Origin: Margaritispora aquatica | Lineage: Eukaryota; Ascomycota; Leotiomycetes; Helotiales; Discinellaceae | Reading direction: 5' to 3' | Assembly: GCA_007644065.1 (NCBI GenBank) | Contig: VJWN01000006.1 | Coordinates: 930,001 to 994,000 of the forward strand | DNA length: 64,000 nucleotides | Shown here: positions 45,901-58,160 of the stretch, in pieces | Layout: every line of letters begins with the position of its first letter | Position numbering within the stretch: position 1 is the first letter of the stretch | Made by a program: the position numbers and the translations under genes | Notes under the pieces: model-generated | What the model was told of the DNA's origin: nothing | Seen by the model: only the letters and a program-made list of their open reading frames with translations | The model's database searches: none

Positions 45901-46484
45901 ACGTCAGCCCGCCTCGGCTTGAGTGCTTGAGGGCAGAATTTCAGAGTCAGGAAAACATTTCTAACGTACATAGCCTGCTACGAGGGTTGCTTGATACATG
46001 CCGTAAATTACCCTGAAATAACAATTCCTTTCACTCACTCGGTACCTACATGAAAGATGGCATCTAAATGCATACCCACCCACCTCAGTCGATAATCAGA
46101 CATGGGTAGCCGCCACAAAGTGCGCTTGTACACTCTTCTTGACATTGTTCTTTCTCGACCTTACTTCCTCTAGGTGGGATTTCTGTCTGTCATTTATCGT
46201 CTGCCTTGACTTGCCCTCCTCACCGTATCTTCTGATGCCCTCGTCTCATCCTGCCTATCCTGTTTGTTGGTAATTGCCCTCAACAGGCACATCCGAAGTC
46301 AGGACATCCAATTATTCAAGTCAATCACAAGGTCAAAGTTCGATTATTGAGACGTCTTGGGGAAAGGCAGGAACAACCTTCCAGCGATAGCCACGCTGAT
46401 ATCCTGGAGCTGCGATCTCACAGGTCGTTCCTTCTTCTTCTAGGTAGTATTGTAATCTTACCTACAGATGCATACTCTTCGTTT

Positions 46485-46526
46485 GTCCTTGTCCTTGTCC
46501 TCGTCCTCGTTCTCATCCTCGTCCTC
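46485..46526. repeat. hexamer microsatellite GTCCTT/GTCCTC, 7 units
   Basis: Seven imperfect GTCCTY-type units in the presumed 5' UTR of the MFS gene. The pyrimidine-rich strand is the coding strand. Confidence 0.8.
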
Positions 46527-46705
46527 AGTCTTCCTTATATATCGACTCAAGTCACCTCCCTGATCAATTCTGTCCCCACCTTTCAGTACCTAATCTATCA
46601 ACTTTACCTTTATCTATTTGCCAAAAGGCATCTCTAAACCCTTCGAATCCTTCGGAATTTTCGACTTCCCATCACAACCACGGACGTGAGAAGAGGCTTA
46701 CCAGA

Positions 46706-49227
46706 ATGCTCCACGATCAAGAGAAGTCTCCTCCGCTGACTCCAACTTCGGAGAGACCTAGATCTTTCTTTGCACGGAACTCTACTTCTCAGCATGATGG
46801 TCTAACTCCAGAGATCATCGAACCCAAGGAGGAGTCAAGACCTACCAAGTGGAGCATGGGAGTGCTTAACGATCCCCATACCCACGAGGTTCCAGGTGAG
46901 TCAAAATTGCCTATTCGGTCCTATAGACGCTAACAATTAAGGCTCTGTCCTCCTTCTTACTGGCAATCGGAACGAACCTCTTGGTCTGCGAAATGCTCCT
47001 GCAAGAACTTCTCACGGTTCTCTGCCATCAGCTCCCTCTAGTGCAGGTCGTCGTCAACAAACTCCTGGTAAGAAGACGACTAAAGACGGTGCAATATTTC
47101 TCGACCCCCAACCCGATGATTCTTTGAATGATCCTTTGAATTGGCCTAATTGGCGCAGAGATGCCGCTCTTCTTTCCTTGGGTCTATACTGCATGGTTGG
47201 AGGAGGTATGACTCCAATATTAGCTGCAGGCTTCACAAATGTTGCTGCAACATACCACGTAACAACTCCACAAGTTGCTCTTACAACCGGTTTGTATATG
47301 ATGGGTATGGGCTTAGGTTCTGTCTTTGCCTCGCCAACTGCTATCTTGTTCGGAAAGCGTCCTGTTTACCTCGTCAGTGCAATCGTCTTCATTTTGACTT
47401 CTGTATGGTGCGCAGCATCGCCAAGTTACAACTCGTTGGTCGTGGCTAGAATTTTGCAAGGGTTTTCTGTTAGCCCTGTTGAATGGTTCGTTGATTTTTC
47501 TAATTCTGGTGGTGGTACAAAGTCAGACTTATTAACACATTTGCAGTTTACCAAGTGCAACGATCGCGGAGATTTTCTTCCTTCACGAGCGTGCATATCG
47601 TCTCGGAATTTACACTCTCTTGCTTCTCGGTGGCAAGAACCTGGTTCCTCTTGTTTCTGCCGCCATCATTCAGTCTTATGGTTGGCGATGGGTTTTCTGG
47701 TGTGTAAATCCATAAAATGCCGAATGCAGATCACTAATGTATGGTAGGATTGTCGCTATGGTTGTCGGTCTTTGTGGTGGTTTACTATTTCTCTTCGTTC
47801 CCGAGACCTTCTGGGATCGTTCGCCTGTGCCAAAGAGCCGAAGAGCCAGTAAGTCTGGTGGACTTTTTTCTAGGTTTTTCTCTACGGAAAAGTCTAGCCT
47901 AGCCTCACCAACAGCTCATTTGCCATATCAGGCAGGCGATGCTCTAGATGATAGCAAGTCGGAAAATGGCGTTTTCACATCTCATGATGGTGGTATAACT
48001 GTTCAAAACTCGTCGATGGCAATCCGCCGTCACAGCACGAGGGGTCTGCATGTTGGATTTGTCTCTGAAGATAATGAGAAGGCAGAGAAAAACATTGAAG
48101 CTAAAACTAACGGCGCAGCTGATCCAACTAGAACTCCTGAAGGTTTAGATTCCGCTCTCATTGCACCCAGCGCTTCTGAAGGTGAGTTCATTCTCATAAA
48201 AAAAGTCATACCGTTGTTAACCATCGTTGCAGCTCATAATCCTACATTCAGCGAACAATTCAGCTCTTCCGAACCTCAGGTAGAACAAGCAGGAACTGTG
48301 CCAATGCCTGAGATCCGCAACTTCAATTCGCCTTCGTATCAGGATATTGAGAAGAGAACTAATGACTACTTCACCGGAAACAACGGCAAATTAGAAGGTG
48401 AGAACAATGGAGTTGTTTCTAATGCAAAGCATTCCGCCACAGGACAATACACTGCTACTCTTCGAGATCGACCGAAGGTGACATTTGTCCATCAACTAAA
48501 ACCCTATAATGGTCGCATGCATTACGACAATTGGTTCAAGGTGGCGCTCCGGCCATTTATTCTTTACTGCTACCCCGCCGTTCTTTGGTCTGCAGTTGTC
48601 TATTCCTGCTCGGTTGGATGGCTAATTGTTCTATCCGAGTCTGTCGCAGTCACATATCGATCCAAGGATACGTATGGATTCTCTGCTCTTTCCACTGGTC
48701 TGATTTATATTTCCCCCTTCATTGGTGGTGTCCTTGGGACTGCTGTTGCCGGAAAATTTAGCGACATCATCGTCAGAGCCATGTCAAAACGCAATGGTGG
48801 TCTGTATGAGCCAGAGTTTCGATTAGTCATGGCCATTCCAATCAGTATCACCACTGTCATTGGTCTGATGGGATTTGGATGGTCTGCAGAGGTACATGAT
48901 GCCTGGATCGTTCCCACAATTTTCTTTGGCATTATCTCATTCGGATGCTCTCTTGGTTCGACAACTGCCATTACCTTTTGTGTTGACAGTTATCGTCAAT
49001 ATGCTGGCGAGGCTCTTGTAACCTTGAATTTTAGCAAGAATATTTTCCACGGTCTGGTGTTCAGTTTGTTCTTCAATAGATGGTTGGAGGCTGATGGGTC
49101 CAAAATTGTTTTCATTTGGTTGGGTGTTATCCAATTGATTCTCATGGCATTTTCAATTCCAATGTACATATTTGGCAAGCGGGCTAGAATGTGGACGGTT
49201 AGAAAGAACTTGATGGAGAAGTTCTGA
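46706..49227 (+). CDS. MFS transporter, HOL1-like (DHA1-type)
   Basis: Five exons, 46706-46895, 46942-47485, 47547-47699, 47748-48181 and 48233-49227, 771 aa. A cytosolic N-terminus ends in DPLNWPNWRRDAALLSLG, the entry typical of fungal 12-TM MFS proteins. TM1-TM6 follow, with the motif-A region GKRPVYLVS, then a ~250-residue Ser-rich central loop typical of Hol1-type carriers, then TM7-TM12 (YRSKDTYGFSALSTGLIYISP, GFGWSAEVHDAWIVPTIFFGII, TAITFCVDSYRQYAGEALV). Yeast Hol1 transports polyamines and cations; the substrate here is unproven. Two short introns in the loop are stop-free and multiples of three (48182-48232, 51 nt; a possible second at 48398-48442, 45 nt). Retention would therefore only lengthen the loop. 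I removed the first and kept the second. Confidence 0.85.
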
Positions 49228-49655
49228 TGTCGTTGCGTAAGGATAAAGAGGTGCAACGTGTTATATCAAATTGCGACGTTTGGGTTTATGCATGGCTGAT
49301 AAAGTTTCTATCCCACTGGTTTTTGAAACCAGTCATTTTCACAGAGACATGGAGTTTAGAAATTGATGATGAGATGGAATACCCAGATGGGCCTTTGAAA
49401 GCTCGTCTACTGATGCTTACATGTTAAAATTGGGAGACCTAGAACTTAGATTTTAGAAACAGAACCATATTGCTATTGCTCTACGTTGCGTCCAAGAAGC
49501 ATGTTTGTGATTGATTTGGTGTACAATGTCCTTATTAGACTCTTCATTCGTGTAGTTTAGAGTATTATCCAATATCTTTCGCTTGTTCGCTTTAAAGCAT
49601 ACTTATGCTGAATTTCAGTTCCTGTAGCTCCTTTTTCGCGCTAGCAATCGTGAGC
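49228..49655. other. convergent 3' gap
   Basis: AT-rich 3' flanks of the MFS and sterol-reductase-like genes. Confidence 0.6.
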
Positions 49656-51751
49656 TCATAGATTTTTGATCTTCAGATCTTCCTTCTTTGGCGTGTGTCT
49701 CGATGTCTTGGGCAGCAGGTAGTCGCCTCCGATCATTGCTTTGTAAACGCCATAAAGTCCTGCCAGTGGCCAGATGCTCCAAAATACGGCGAAGAGCCAG
49801 CCTCTCCATGTCGATTCTAATCGCCTCTCGGCGTCTAGATCAACTTTCACTTTGTCGTAGACGGTGGGGAGATGTGTTGCCTTGGTTAAGTTTGTCAGCT
49901 TTCGAGGCTCATGGATACCTCAAACCCAAGAAATGGCATTGGCGTAAGGTAGGCAGATACAAGGGCGGGATACGTACGAAATACTTCTCTCTCAACTTAG
50001 TATAGGATTCTTTATTGTATATCTCGTCGAACTCCTGCTCCGTATAGTACGTGTGTGCGTACAGCCACTTCTGACCGCCCAGCTCGTGGACCTTCCGCTC
50101 GAAATCGCGGTTCCATCGCACGAACTCAGAGCGGTGTGCGGAGCCTGGCCCCCAGACCCCAAAGTTGAGCATCATTTCGGGCAGGTGCGCGTTGGTTTTG
50201 TCGGCTTGCAGGCTGTGCGTTGAGGCGATGGCTTTGCCGCTTTGTTTGAGTGGGCAGAGCCATATCTGCATGAGGAGGATGGATTATTAGGGTGTTTTGG
50301 CTTTCAATATGTGGAGCTGGGATGTGGATTTGGAGGCGGAGGCGGAGCGGGGGGCTTTGGAGGGAGGTTTGGTGATGGGGAGAGAGGTGGAGTGTGTAGG
50401 ATGGAATTGGGGATTGGGGATTGGAGGATCACTTACTGGGTAGTTCTGGAAGCGAGTGTCGAGGTATTGCATGAACTCGGGTGCTCGAGGGTATGGGATG
50501 GCGACATCTTGGATGGTGTATTGGGTCGACAATCCGGACTGGTGGAGGGCGTGATACATGACGCGAGTATGCATGAAATGATCGAGGAGAAAGCGGGTAA
50601 TGCGGTTGAATGGTGTGATGAAATATTTAAAGGCGTATTTGGCTACCCAGAAACCTCCCTTTAGTCCAAATGTTAGAAAGGGGCGTCAAACCAGAAAGCA
50701 AGTGTGTACATGCAATATGAGGATATAAGATTGGAATGCAGTGGCTAAATTATGACAATGGGCTATTTTGAGGTTGGTCACTTACTCGATCATATCGAAA
50801 CAAATAGTCGACAAGCGGGATCGCTTCTGTAATGGGCTCGGATACTTTATGGGGAAGACGCTGTACGTGAACATAGAACCATGGATCCGTAGGCCGAGTA
50901 AATTGCTGGATTTTAACACTTGGGTTAGGTAAAGAGTTGGTTAGCCTTCCAACACAAATAACACCATTTTTAGCCGAGTACATGATTCCATCAAGGTAAT
51001 CCACACTTTGATCTCGGGTGGCCTTTTCAATTTCCTCCTGAGCTTGAGAGATGCTCGAAACAGGCTTATACGTAGTCGCAACATATTTCTTGGCTTCTAT
51101 CAACTGGATCTCGAGAAGTGTCGTCACGCCCAAAGTGCCGAAGGACGAAGCAGCGCCGTAAAACAGATCTGAGTTCTCCGTGCTCGATGCTTTGACAATG
51201 TCCCCATTGCCTAGAACAATCTCAATCCAGTTGATGGTACGGTCGAAAAAGCCATAGCGAAAGCTACTAGATTCCCCAGCTGTACCAGCGAACCCACCTC
51301 CAACTGTGATTCCTGGAAATTCCATGATCACTGGAGGCACGAGTCCATGCCGTAATGTAGCTTCAACCAGAGCGTCCATTGGAACATTGGGCTCGGCCAG
51401 TACGGTTTTCATCTGCGTGTCAATGTGGAGAACATGATTGAGGCCTGATGTATCAACCATCCTGTCTCGTTGATATTGAGATTGCCGAGTAGAATTGGTT
51501 GATCCACTACATTGAAGGTTAGGAAGGTTATGACAATGTAGACATGGAACCAGGAATTTAATTTGCATGGAGAGGTTACACTTTGAAGCATATCTTAAAT
51601 GGAAGTACTAGGCTTGGCACTATTGCAATGGCTGAAATGACAAGAGAGAAAAGCTTGGTGCTCACTGATATATCCGAAAAGCCTCTCTACGGGCATAAAA
51701 CTTCCTGATACTTGCAGCCACGGACTCGACTGCTACGTTATGGGCTTCCAT
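49656..51751 (-). CDS. FAD-linked oxidoreductase, DHCR24-like (Delta24-sterol reductase family)
   Basis: Five exons, 51751-51666, 51506-50786, 50658-50437, 50265-49978 and 49880-49656, 513 aa, close to the ~516 aa of DHCR24. The N-terminal PCMH-type FAD domain contains FRIYHGSTNSTR, NHVLHIDTQMKTVLAEPNVPMDALVEATL, and PGITVGGGFAGTAGESSSFRYG, the FAD-contact loop with GGG. The C-terminal part has the DHCR24-like blocks WLCPLK, LPEMMLNFGVWGPG, RDFERKVHELGG and YTEQEFDEIY, then HLPTVYDKVK. A terminal hydrophobic segment (WLFAVFWSIWPLAGLYGVY) could be a membrane anchor. Animals and plants use this family to reduce the sterol Delta24 bond. Fungi make ergosterol with Erg4 instead, so the fungal substrate is open. 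Confidence 0.88.
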
Positions 51752-52190
51752 GATTCTAACACTGTAGAATAACGTGTAATGATATGGCAACTTGTATTTA
51801 TAGTGCAAAAATATGGCCAAGCGAATGACGACCAGAAGTATTGCTGAGGATATATGCTCTCTTAACGGTTGAGCGGTGATGAAGGACTATAGTTCCAAAC
51901 GCCGAGAGTTCCGGACTTTTCCAAGAGCCAAGAAAGAATGAGAAAAGACAAAGCGAGATGCTTCTGAACGAGGAGTAAGAATATGAACTGGTAGCTCGAG
52001 AAAAGAAACGAGAGCTCCTAAAGTGAGAAGACAATGACAAGAACCTTCAAATGAGGTCCCATATTATGGAATGCACCAATGGGGGACCTCAAAACATAAA
52101 TATCACGTGTCAATCCACTACCAAAAATTCTGTACTTGAGATGAGTCTTTCCAACAGATAGAAAACTGTGTAGGGCTACAATCAGCAAGA
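51752..52190. promoter_or_regulatory. divergent promoter region, sterol-reductase-like gene and ELP6
   Basis: 439 bp between two outward-facing start codons. No motif can be named with confidence. Confidence 0.5.
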
Positions 52191-53192
52191 ATGTCATCTC
52201 GTATTCCGCCTCTTCTTGAGCCTTATCTCGCTCTGCCATCGGAGGCTTCACTTATACTTCTAACCAGCGTCCTTGGAGCAAGCACAAACTGGCTGGTTTT
52301 GCGATATCTGCATAGCGCTTTGATTGGATCCGAAAATTCTTTGGGCGGAGGATCTGAGGATGAGCCAAAGGTGTTTTTGGTCAGTTTTATGAGGGATGTT
52401 GCGTTTTGGAAGGAGAATGCAAAGAGATTGGTAGGTTATTTTCAACTTGAGTCTTAGGCTATCTCTATCAGATGAAATGGACTTATTGAGAAACGTTGTG
52501 TATCACGAGATGCTTGGGATCACATATTAACATGCCCTAAAATTCAGGGCCTTGATTTGGACAAATTTAGTGCGAAGAAGAGATTTGCTTTCGTTGATGG
52601 TCTAGGTGGACTTTTTCTGCCTAGACAAGCGAAGCCTACAACAGCAAGAACCGAGGAGAAGGTCCTTAGCAGCTCAGGACTTGCTAGTGTGTCCCAGGAA
52701 ATTCTGGCTGCAATACAGAACTTAAAGAGTTCTCAAGGAAGCAGCAAGATATTGTTAGTGGTTGATCAATTAGATCTCCTCTTGGCTACTGGGGGAAACG
52801 CCATCAATGACGTGAACTTGGTTGATATGTTAATGGGTTTAAGAGAAGTATGCTTCCCTGTATGATCCGTTTCAATAGGTACTTACTTTTCACAGGAAGC
52901 TCATGCTGCCATTGTCACCGTCTCAGCTGATTACCCACTGGTATCAGAATATCAGACACCACTTGAGTCTGATCATGCAGCCTTCTTGTTAAGTTTAGCA
53001 CACCAAGCTGATTTCTCGATGGGAGTGAGACTGCTAGACTCGGGCACTGCCAGAGATGTTAGTGGGGTGATTAGAATCACTGTTGGAAATGATGCAGCAG
53101 GACAAGAGAAGGTTCAGCAACTGGAAGAAAAGGAACTGCTATATTTCGTGGGTGGAGATGGTGGTGTGAAGGTCTTTGAAAGAGGACAATAA
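52191..53192 (+). CDS. ELP6: Elongator complex subunit Elp6
   Basis: Three exons, 52191-52430, 52548-52847 and 52896-53192, 278 aa, all junctions in phase 0. Elp6 forms a RecA-like hetero-hexamer with Elp4 and Elp5 in Elongator, which modifies wobble uridines of tRNA. The fold elements are visible: LILLTSVLGASTNWLVLRYL (strand plus helix at the pseudo-P-loop, without a Walker A), KVFLVSFMRDVAFWKENAKRLGLDLDKF, FAFVDGLGGLF, KILLVVDQLDLLLA, the Walker B-like strand, and AHAAIVTVSADYPLV. The Elp6 family as a whole lacks catalytic ATPase residues, which fits. The joins KRL|GLDLDKF and GLRE|EAHAA are as expected for the family. Confidence 0.9.
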
Positions 53193-53516
53193 TTGAATTT
53201 CCTCGTAGGTAACAGCATTTTTTGTCCCCAATCCATGACCCTTGGCCAAAAATCACTGCCCATAACGTGAACCGAGAGAAGTGTTTTTGATTGTTTTGTC
53301 ATTCGCATTCGCCAGAAGGTACGAGTGTCTCCTCGACCGTAGAAGCAATCCCTTAAGCAATCCCCAGCGATTCGATATCGTCACACGCTCATCCAGCATC
53401 TGAGTTCCTTGCAATTGATGGTATTTGCTAGAATGATCGTGGTCGTAAAGACATCATGCGCTGTAGCAACCAATCCGTACCCATTCCCAAAGCAGTCAAC
53501 TCCCAATTTTCATCCT
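53193..53516. other. convergent 3' gap
   Basis: 324 bp between the ELP6 stop and the RPL37 stop; no other feature. Confidence 0.6.
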
Positions 53517-54032
<516 letters not shown>

Positions 54033-54613
54033 TTTGATTTAGGGACTGCGGATAGAATTATTAGCAAGTGGCTACAAACGATAACGTATTCAACGTCTGG
54101 GAGCCGTACCTCGTTGCTGGTTGTCGATTCTGTCGTTGAAGTCTGAGATCTTTCTTCGCGACGTTTTCCAATATTCTGTGTGTGGGAGATTTAGTGCCGT
54201 ACTAGCGAGATCAGGTTAGTACGAATTGGAATGGGAGTCATGTGACTGTTGCTTCAACCCCGCCGATGTCCTGAGACAAAAACAACTTTCTGTTAATGAC
54301 AAACCTTCTGAATAAATAGTAACTAACACAAATTCGACGCTGTCATTAAGAATGATGGTTTCACAAGCAGTTTCGATGTCATATTCAAGATTATGCGACA
54401 CGAAATGCAGGAAGCTCGGTTTCCCTTCACATTCCCTAACAAAACCAAACAAACCTAAAATCCAAATAGGCATAGGAATTGTCTTTAACAGACATAACCA
54501 TATATTCCCTGAATTCATGCCGCTATTGTACAGTATGGCTTCACAGCATCTCCGAAACTCATAACGCCGTCCCAGTGGTATATTTGACCTACGCGAATCC
54601 AGCTATAGCTCAC
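54033..54613. promoter_or_regulatory. RPL37 promoter/5' UTR and kinetochore gene 3' flank
   Basis: 581 bp. It includes the 5' UTR intron above. No further feature seen. Confidence 0.5.
54046..54109 (-). other. probable 5' UTR intron of RPL37
   Basis: GTACGG donor after AACGAG, branch point GCTAATAA, acceptor CCGCAG. The spliced leader then runs TCCCTAAATCAAA into the ATG at 54032. Confidence 0.65.
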
Positions 54614-55497
54614 TCAATTCTCAACTCCCAACATTCCTTTCAACCCACCTTCAACACCCCTCCACCAGCGACCTCTCTCCTCCAAATCGTCACCCACTCC
54701 ACCCAATGCACTTTCTTTCCTTCGCTTCGCATCCTTCGCTGCAGCGGTGCTAGCCAATCTTTTGGCCTCTAATGGCTGTAGTTCGGCGTTCAAACGATCG
54801 AGCTCTCTCGTCTTCCTAGGAACCATATTTTGTAATTGCTCCAATTGTCTATCGAGATCGGCTCTCTCCTTTTCTCGCGCCTCCACAACATCTAAGGTCT
54901 TTTCGAGAGACATGTTCAACGTTGGATTGGAACCTGGCGCCTGAGCCGCTCTCAGTTCTTCTACGCTTGCTTGAAGACCCTTGATAGTTTCTGGCAACTC
55001 CTGCAGCTGTGCCGTTTGCATCTCAATGTGCTCATACTTCCTGCAAAGCTCTCGTCCTCTCTTTTCCAACTCTCCCACCAATTCTTCCACTTCGATCTTT
55101 TGAGCTTTCAAAGCGGCTTTAGAAACAGCAAGTGTTTCTTCTAACTCAACGTTTTCTTGGTGCTCGACCACTAGTGGCGGGTCGCCAACAATAGCACGAA
55201 TGAATTTCTCTTTGGTCACTTGCTCCAAGTAAGAAAATCGAAGTTTTGAAAAGAGTTCCTGATATACATTAGATGTTGCTAGCCATAATTTCCACGGGGC
55301 AATACCTTGTAGTGTACTAAATCAGCCTCCAGACTTGCAGGGCTTGGATTATCGAATGCATTAACGGACACATCCGATGTTCGTTCTCCGACACGAGGGG
55401 GTCCTGAAATGGGTTCGCTGAGATTGATTATTGACAGCTTTTGTGATCTCTGAGCTTTGAGAATATCATCTAAGACTTGTTCGTGGGAATGCGCCAT
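54614..55497 (-). CDS. Sos7/Kre28-like kinetochore coiled-coil protein
   Basis: Two exons, 55497-55306 and 55258-54614, 278 aa from the ATG at 55497. The join VHYK|ELFSKLRFSYLEQVTKEKFIRAIVGDPPLVV reconstitutes the segment I remember as the hallmark of the Sos7 domain. The rest is almost pure coiled coil (~95-245): NVELEETLAVSKAALKAQ, VEELVGELEKRGRELCRKYE, and REKERADLDRQLEQLQNM. A basic KDAKRRKES motif lies near the end. Sos7 and its budding-yeast counterpart Kre28 partner the KNL1/Spc105 scaffold at the outer kinetochore. The identification rests mainly on the EQVTKEKF-RAIVGDPP motif and overall architecture. Confidence 0.75.
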
Positions 55498-55884
55498 CGC
55501 GACAAGTTGTATCCAACTGGATGCGAATCCTCGTGATATTTCTTCTTGAATCACAAGAAATTTCGTCGAGAATCGAGTGAACGAATGTAATGTGACTTAA
55601 AGAAAATGAGAGCTTTTGAAAGTTGTATAGTTTCCTCCTAATCGAGTCTAAATACTTAATCTCTTAGCATGGCCCATCACCTGAAGAACATTGGTTTGTT
55701 TACTTTCCTAATCGCGCTTATCAGATTTCTCACCGCCTGCGATTGCGGATTAGGCTGAGATGTCATAAATTACCTAGGCTTCGCTGCTTGCATCCTACCT
55801 ACCTATGTTCGAAAAGCTCTTGGGACATGATCAATTTACGTGTTTTGCAGAACTAGCAGATTACTAGAACTCTCTATTGCACAT
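55498..55884. promoter_or_regulatory. divergent promoter region, Sos7-like and RS-rich genes
   Basis: 387 bp between outward-facing start codons. Contains CCTACCTACC near 55796-55805. Confidence 0.5.
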
Positions 55885-57125
55885 ATGGCCGAAGAATTAT
55901 CAGATGATTATGTTGCGCAATTACTGGCGAAGGATGCTAAAGAAAGCTCAATACGTTACTCCGCTATGGGTTTAGAAGGCTTTGCGCCATCAAAGTAGGC
56001 TCTCAAACACTTTCTTCGAAATAGATACTGATGAAAAGAAGACCTCCTGCCAATAAGCCAAAACCAAACACTCGATTTCTAAGCAACATCATCAAAGACA
56101 CCAATAGCCACAATGCAGCTTTGCAAGCTAAAGAGACCGCGGAAGCTAAACTGCGACTCCAGAGTTTGGCAGGTAACGGCCGTCGCACGGAGAAAGCACA
56201 TCAAATTGGCGGGGGGGATATTCGGAAACGACAGCTAGGTGCAATTGCTGCTATACTTGGAAACTCACGACCGTCTAAGCGCAGGCGGTCAGAAAATGAT
56301 AGCACAAGAAATTCAGCAGCAGAACCATCCAGGAATACGAATAGAAAGCCACGCGATGAGAGCTCTAAGTCTGAACGACCAGGAGAGCGAGAGTCGAGAG
56401 ATTCTGGAGATCGAGAGAGAAACGAGAGAAGTCATAGGAGCATCAGGGAACGCCGGAGTGAATCGCAAACCCAAGACGAGGATAGACATGACCGTAAGCG
56501 ACGGCGTAGGTCACGATCCAGATCTCCTCAAGAGCACCGAAGCAAAGAATACAGATCTCGTCAGAGGTCCTCGGACAGACGACGTTCGAGATCACCTGGA
56601 AGAGCTGGAAAGAGAACAAGAGATACCGATAGACTATCACGTTCTCCAAGGAGAAAATCAACAAGGGAGGATGAGAAAGTAGTAAGGGCTCCCACCTCTA
56701 AACTAGATTACGATTCAGATCCACTGGACGACATTATTGGCCCACGCCCCGCTCCTGTCGAAAAGATTCGTACTCGCGGTAGAGGCACTATTTCACGTGA
56801 GTCTGGTATCGACTCTCGTTTTGCCTCACATTATGATCCGACGAGCGATGTACAACTTGATCCAGAAGAGGAGAATGATTGGGATCAAGCTCTAGAAGCA
56901 CTTCGTGATCGTCAAAAATGGAAGCAGCAAGGTGCGGATCGGCTGAAGGCTGCAGGATTTACCGACGAGGAAATCAAAAAGTGGGAGAAGGGTGGTGAGA
57001 AGACGGAAGAGGATGTCAGATGGGCGAAGAAAGGCGAGGGCAGGGAATGGGATCGTGGGAAGGTGTTAGATGCAGAGGGAGGCGTCACTTTCAAGGCGGA
57101 ATTTGGACGATTGAAGGACACATAA
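55885..57125 (+). CDS. RS-rich nuclear protein, probably splicing-associated
   Basis: Two exons, 55885-55994 and 56039-57125, 398 aa; the 44-nt intron (GTAGGC...GAAAAG) joins GFAPSK to RPPANKPKPNTRFLSNII. Residues ~1-90 form a conserved N-terminal block (FLSNIIKDTNSHNAAL, KRQLGAIAAIL). A long region (~95-250) is dominated by Arg/Ser/Glu/Asp dipeptides (RRRRSRSRSP, RQRSSDRRRSRSP) as in SR-related factors. The C-terminal ~120 residues are ordered and conserved in fungi (SRFASHYDPTSDVQLDPEEENDWDQALEALRDRQKWKQQG, DEEIKKWEKGGEKTEEDVRW). Fungal relatives are often labelled pre-mRNA-splicing factor 38B, but there is no PRP38 domain here, so I keep the description general. Confidence 0.75.
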
Positions 57126-58160
57126 GACTTTGAGGTTCTGGTGGTTCTTAGTGTCTAAAGTGGATAATACGGACATGTCTTCGTTGGAATAACTGTTTTG
57201 AGTATGTAGATCTTGCCACAATGGTGATTCGGCTAATCTTGATATAGAGGAATATAGTTGGACAACTTCATCATACATAATGCACTCTCTATTCAATATG
57301 CGATCGTCAAAGATATCTCTGTACCCTATATCCTTTATAAATGTCTTTAAATCTCAAAGATATGAATAGAAATTCGGTTCACCACTCCCTTTCACATTAC
57401 TTCGAGCATCGGGCCGTATATGGGTTGCTTTTTGTCAACTTGAGTGACCAAGCAAGGGATTTCACCCACTTGGAGGTACCACCACGAAGTTGCTCACGAG
57501 GGTAATAGGCAGAGCAGGCCATTCATTGTAGATAGTATGACATAATGCTTGCGAAACCCGACTTCGTTAAAGCCAAGATTAAGTCTCACAGTACACTGAT
57601 GTACAAGCCGTTCGCTCAAATTTCGGTCTTGATCACTGGACATTCCGTGTAATCTAACGAAGTGTGAAAAATTAGTGATCTGCTTAAACACTCTATACTG
57701 ATTTCAACTTTGATGAACGGAATTTCGTGATCAAGTGGGTTGTAGGTTCTGGGTCGTAGGACAAGATAGAAAACTTGCAAGGGACATTTAGCCACAACCA
57801 AACGTATCAACTAGTTTCTCTTCTTAACTAAAAGTAGGTGCTTGTTTTTGAGCTCTTGGGTAGATGCCAGAGTCTAAGTTAATTTGACAGAATGGTGTAA
57901 GTATGATACTGCGGCAGGAGGCGGCCTCCGCCGGGTATTGGCCCTTCCCTATCTAGTAAATACGGGGACGAATGACCATAGGTAATCCACAATCAATTGG
58001 TACCTACTTAGCACTAACGACCAACAATCAGAAAAAGGAAACTCGCATAGATCCTAAGATCCTGCTACTACTTAATCCTGAACGTCTGCATCTCTCAATC
58101 TTACATATATTTGCCACGAGGACCAAGCCAACGTCATCACTAATCTCAGAATAGCTCATA
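57126..58160. other. intergenic, 1.0 kb
   Basis: 3' flank of the RS-rich gene and promoter of guanine deaminase. Short frames on the minus strand show no similarity. Confidence 0.55.

Larger units (their letters stand above)
45692..46705. promoter_or_regulatory. divergent promoter region, thioredoxin-like gene and MFS gene
   Basis: 1.0 kb between outward-facing genes. It holds a 13-bp tandem repeat (45868-45900), a pyrimidine microsatellite (46485-46526) and a CT-rich leader before the MFS ATG. Confidence 0.55.

Noticed and set aside
48398..48442. Second short intron in the MFS loop
   Set aside because: The ends are possible, but 45 nt is very short and retention is harmless, so I kept the sequence as coding and only noted the option.
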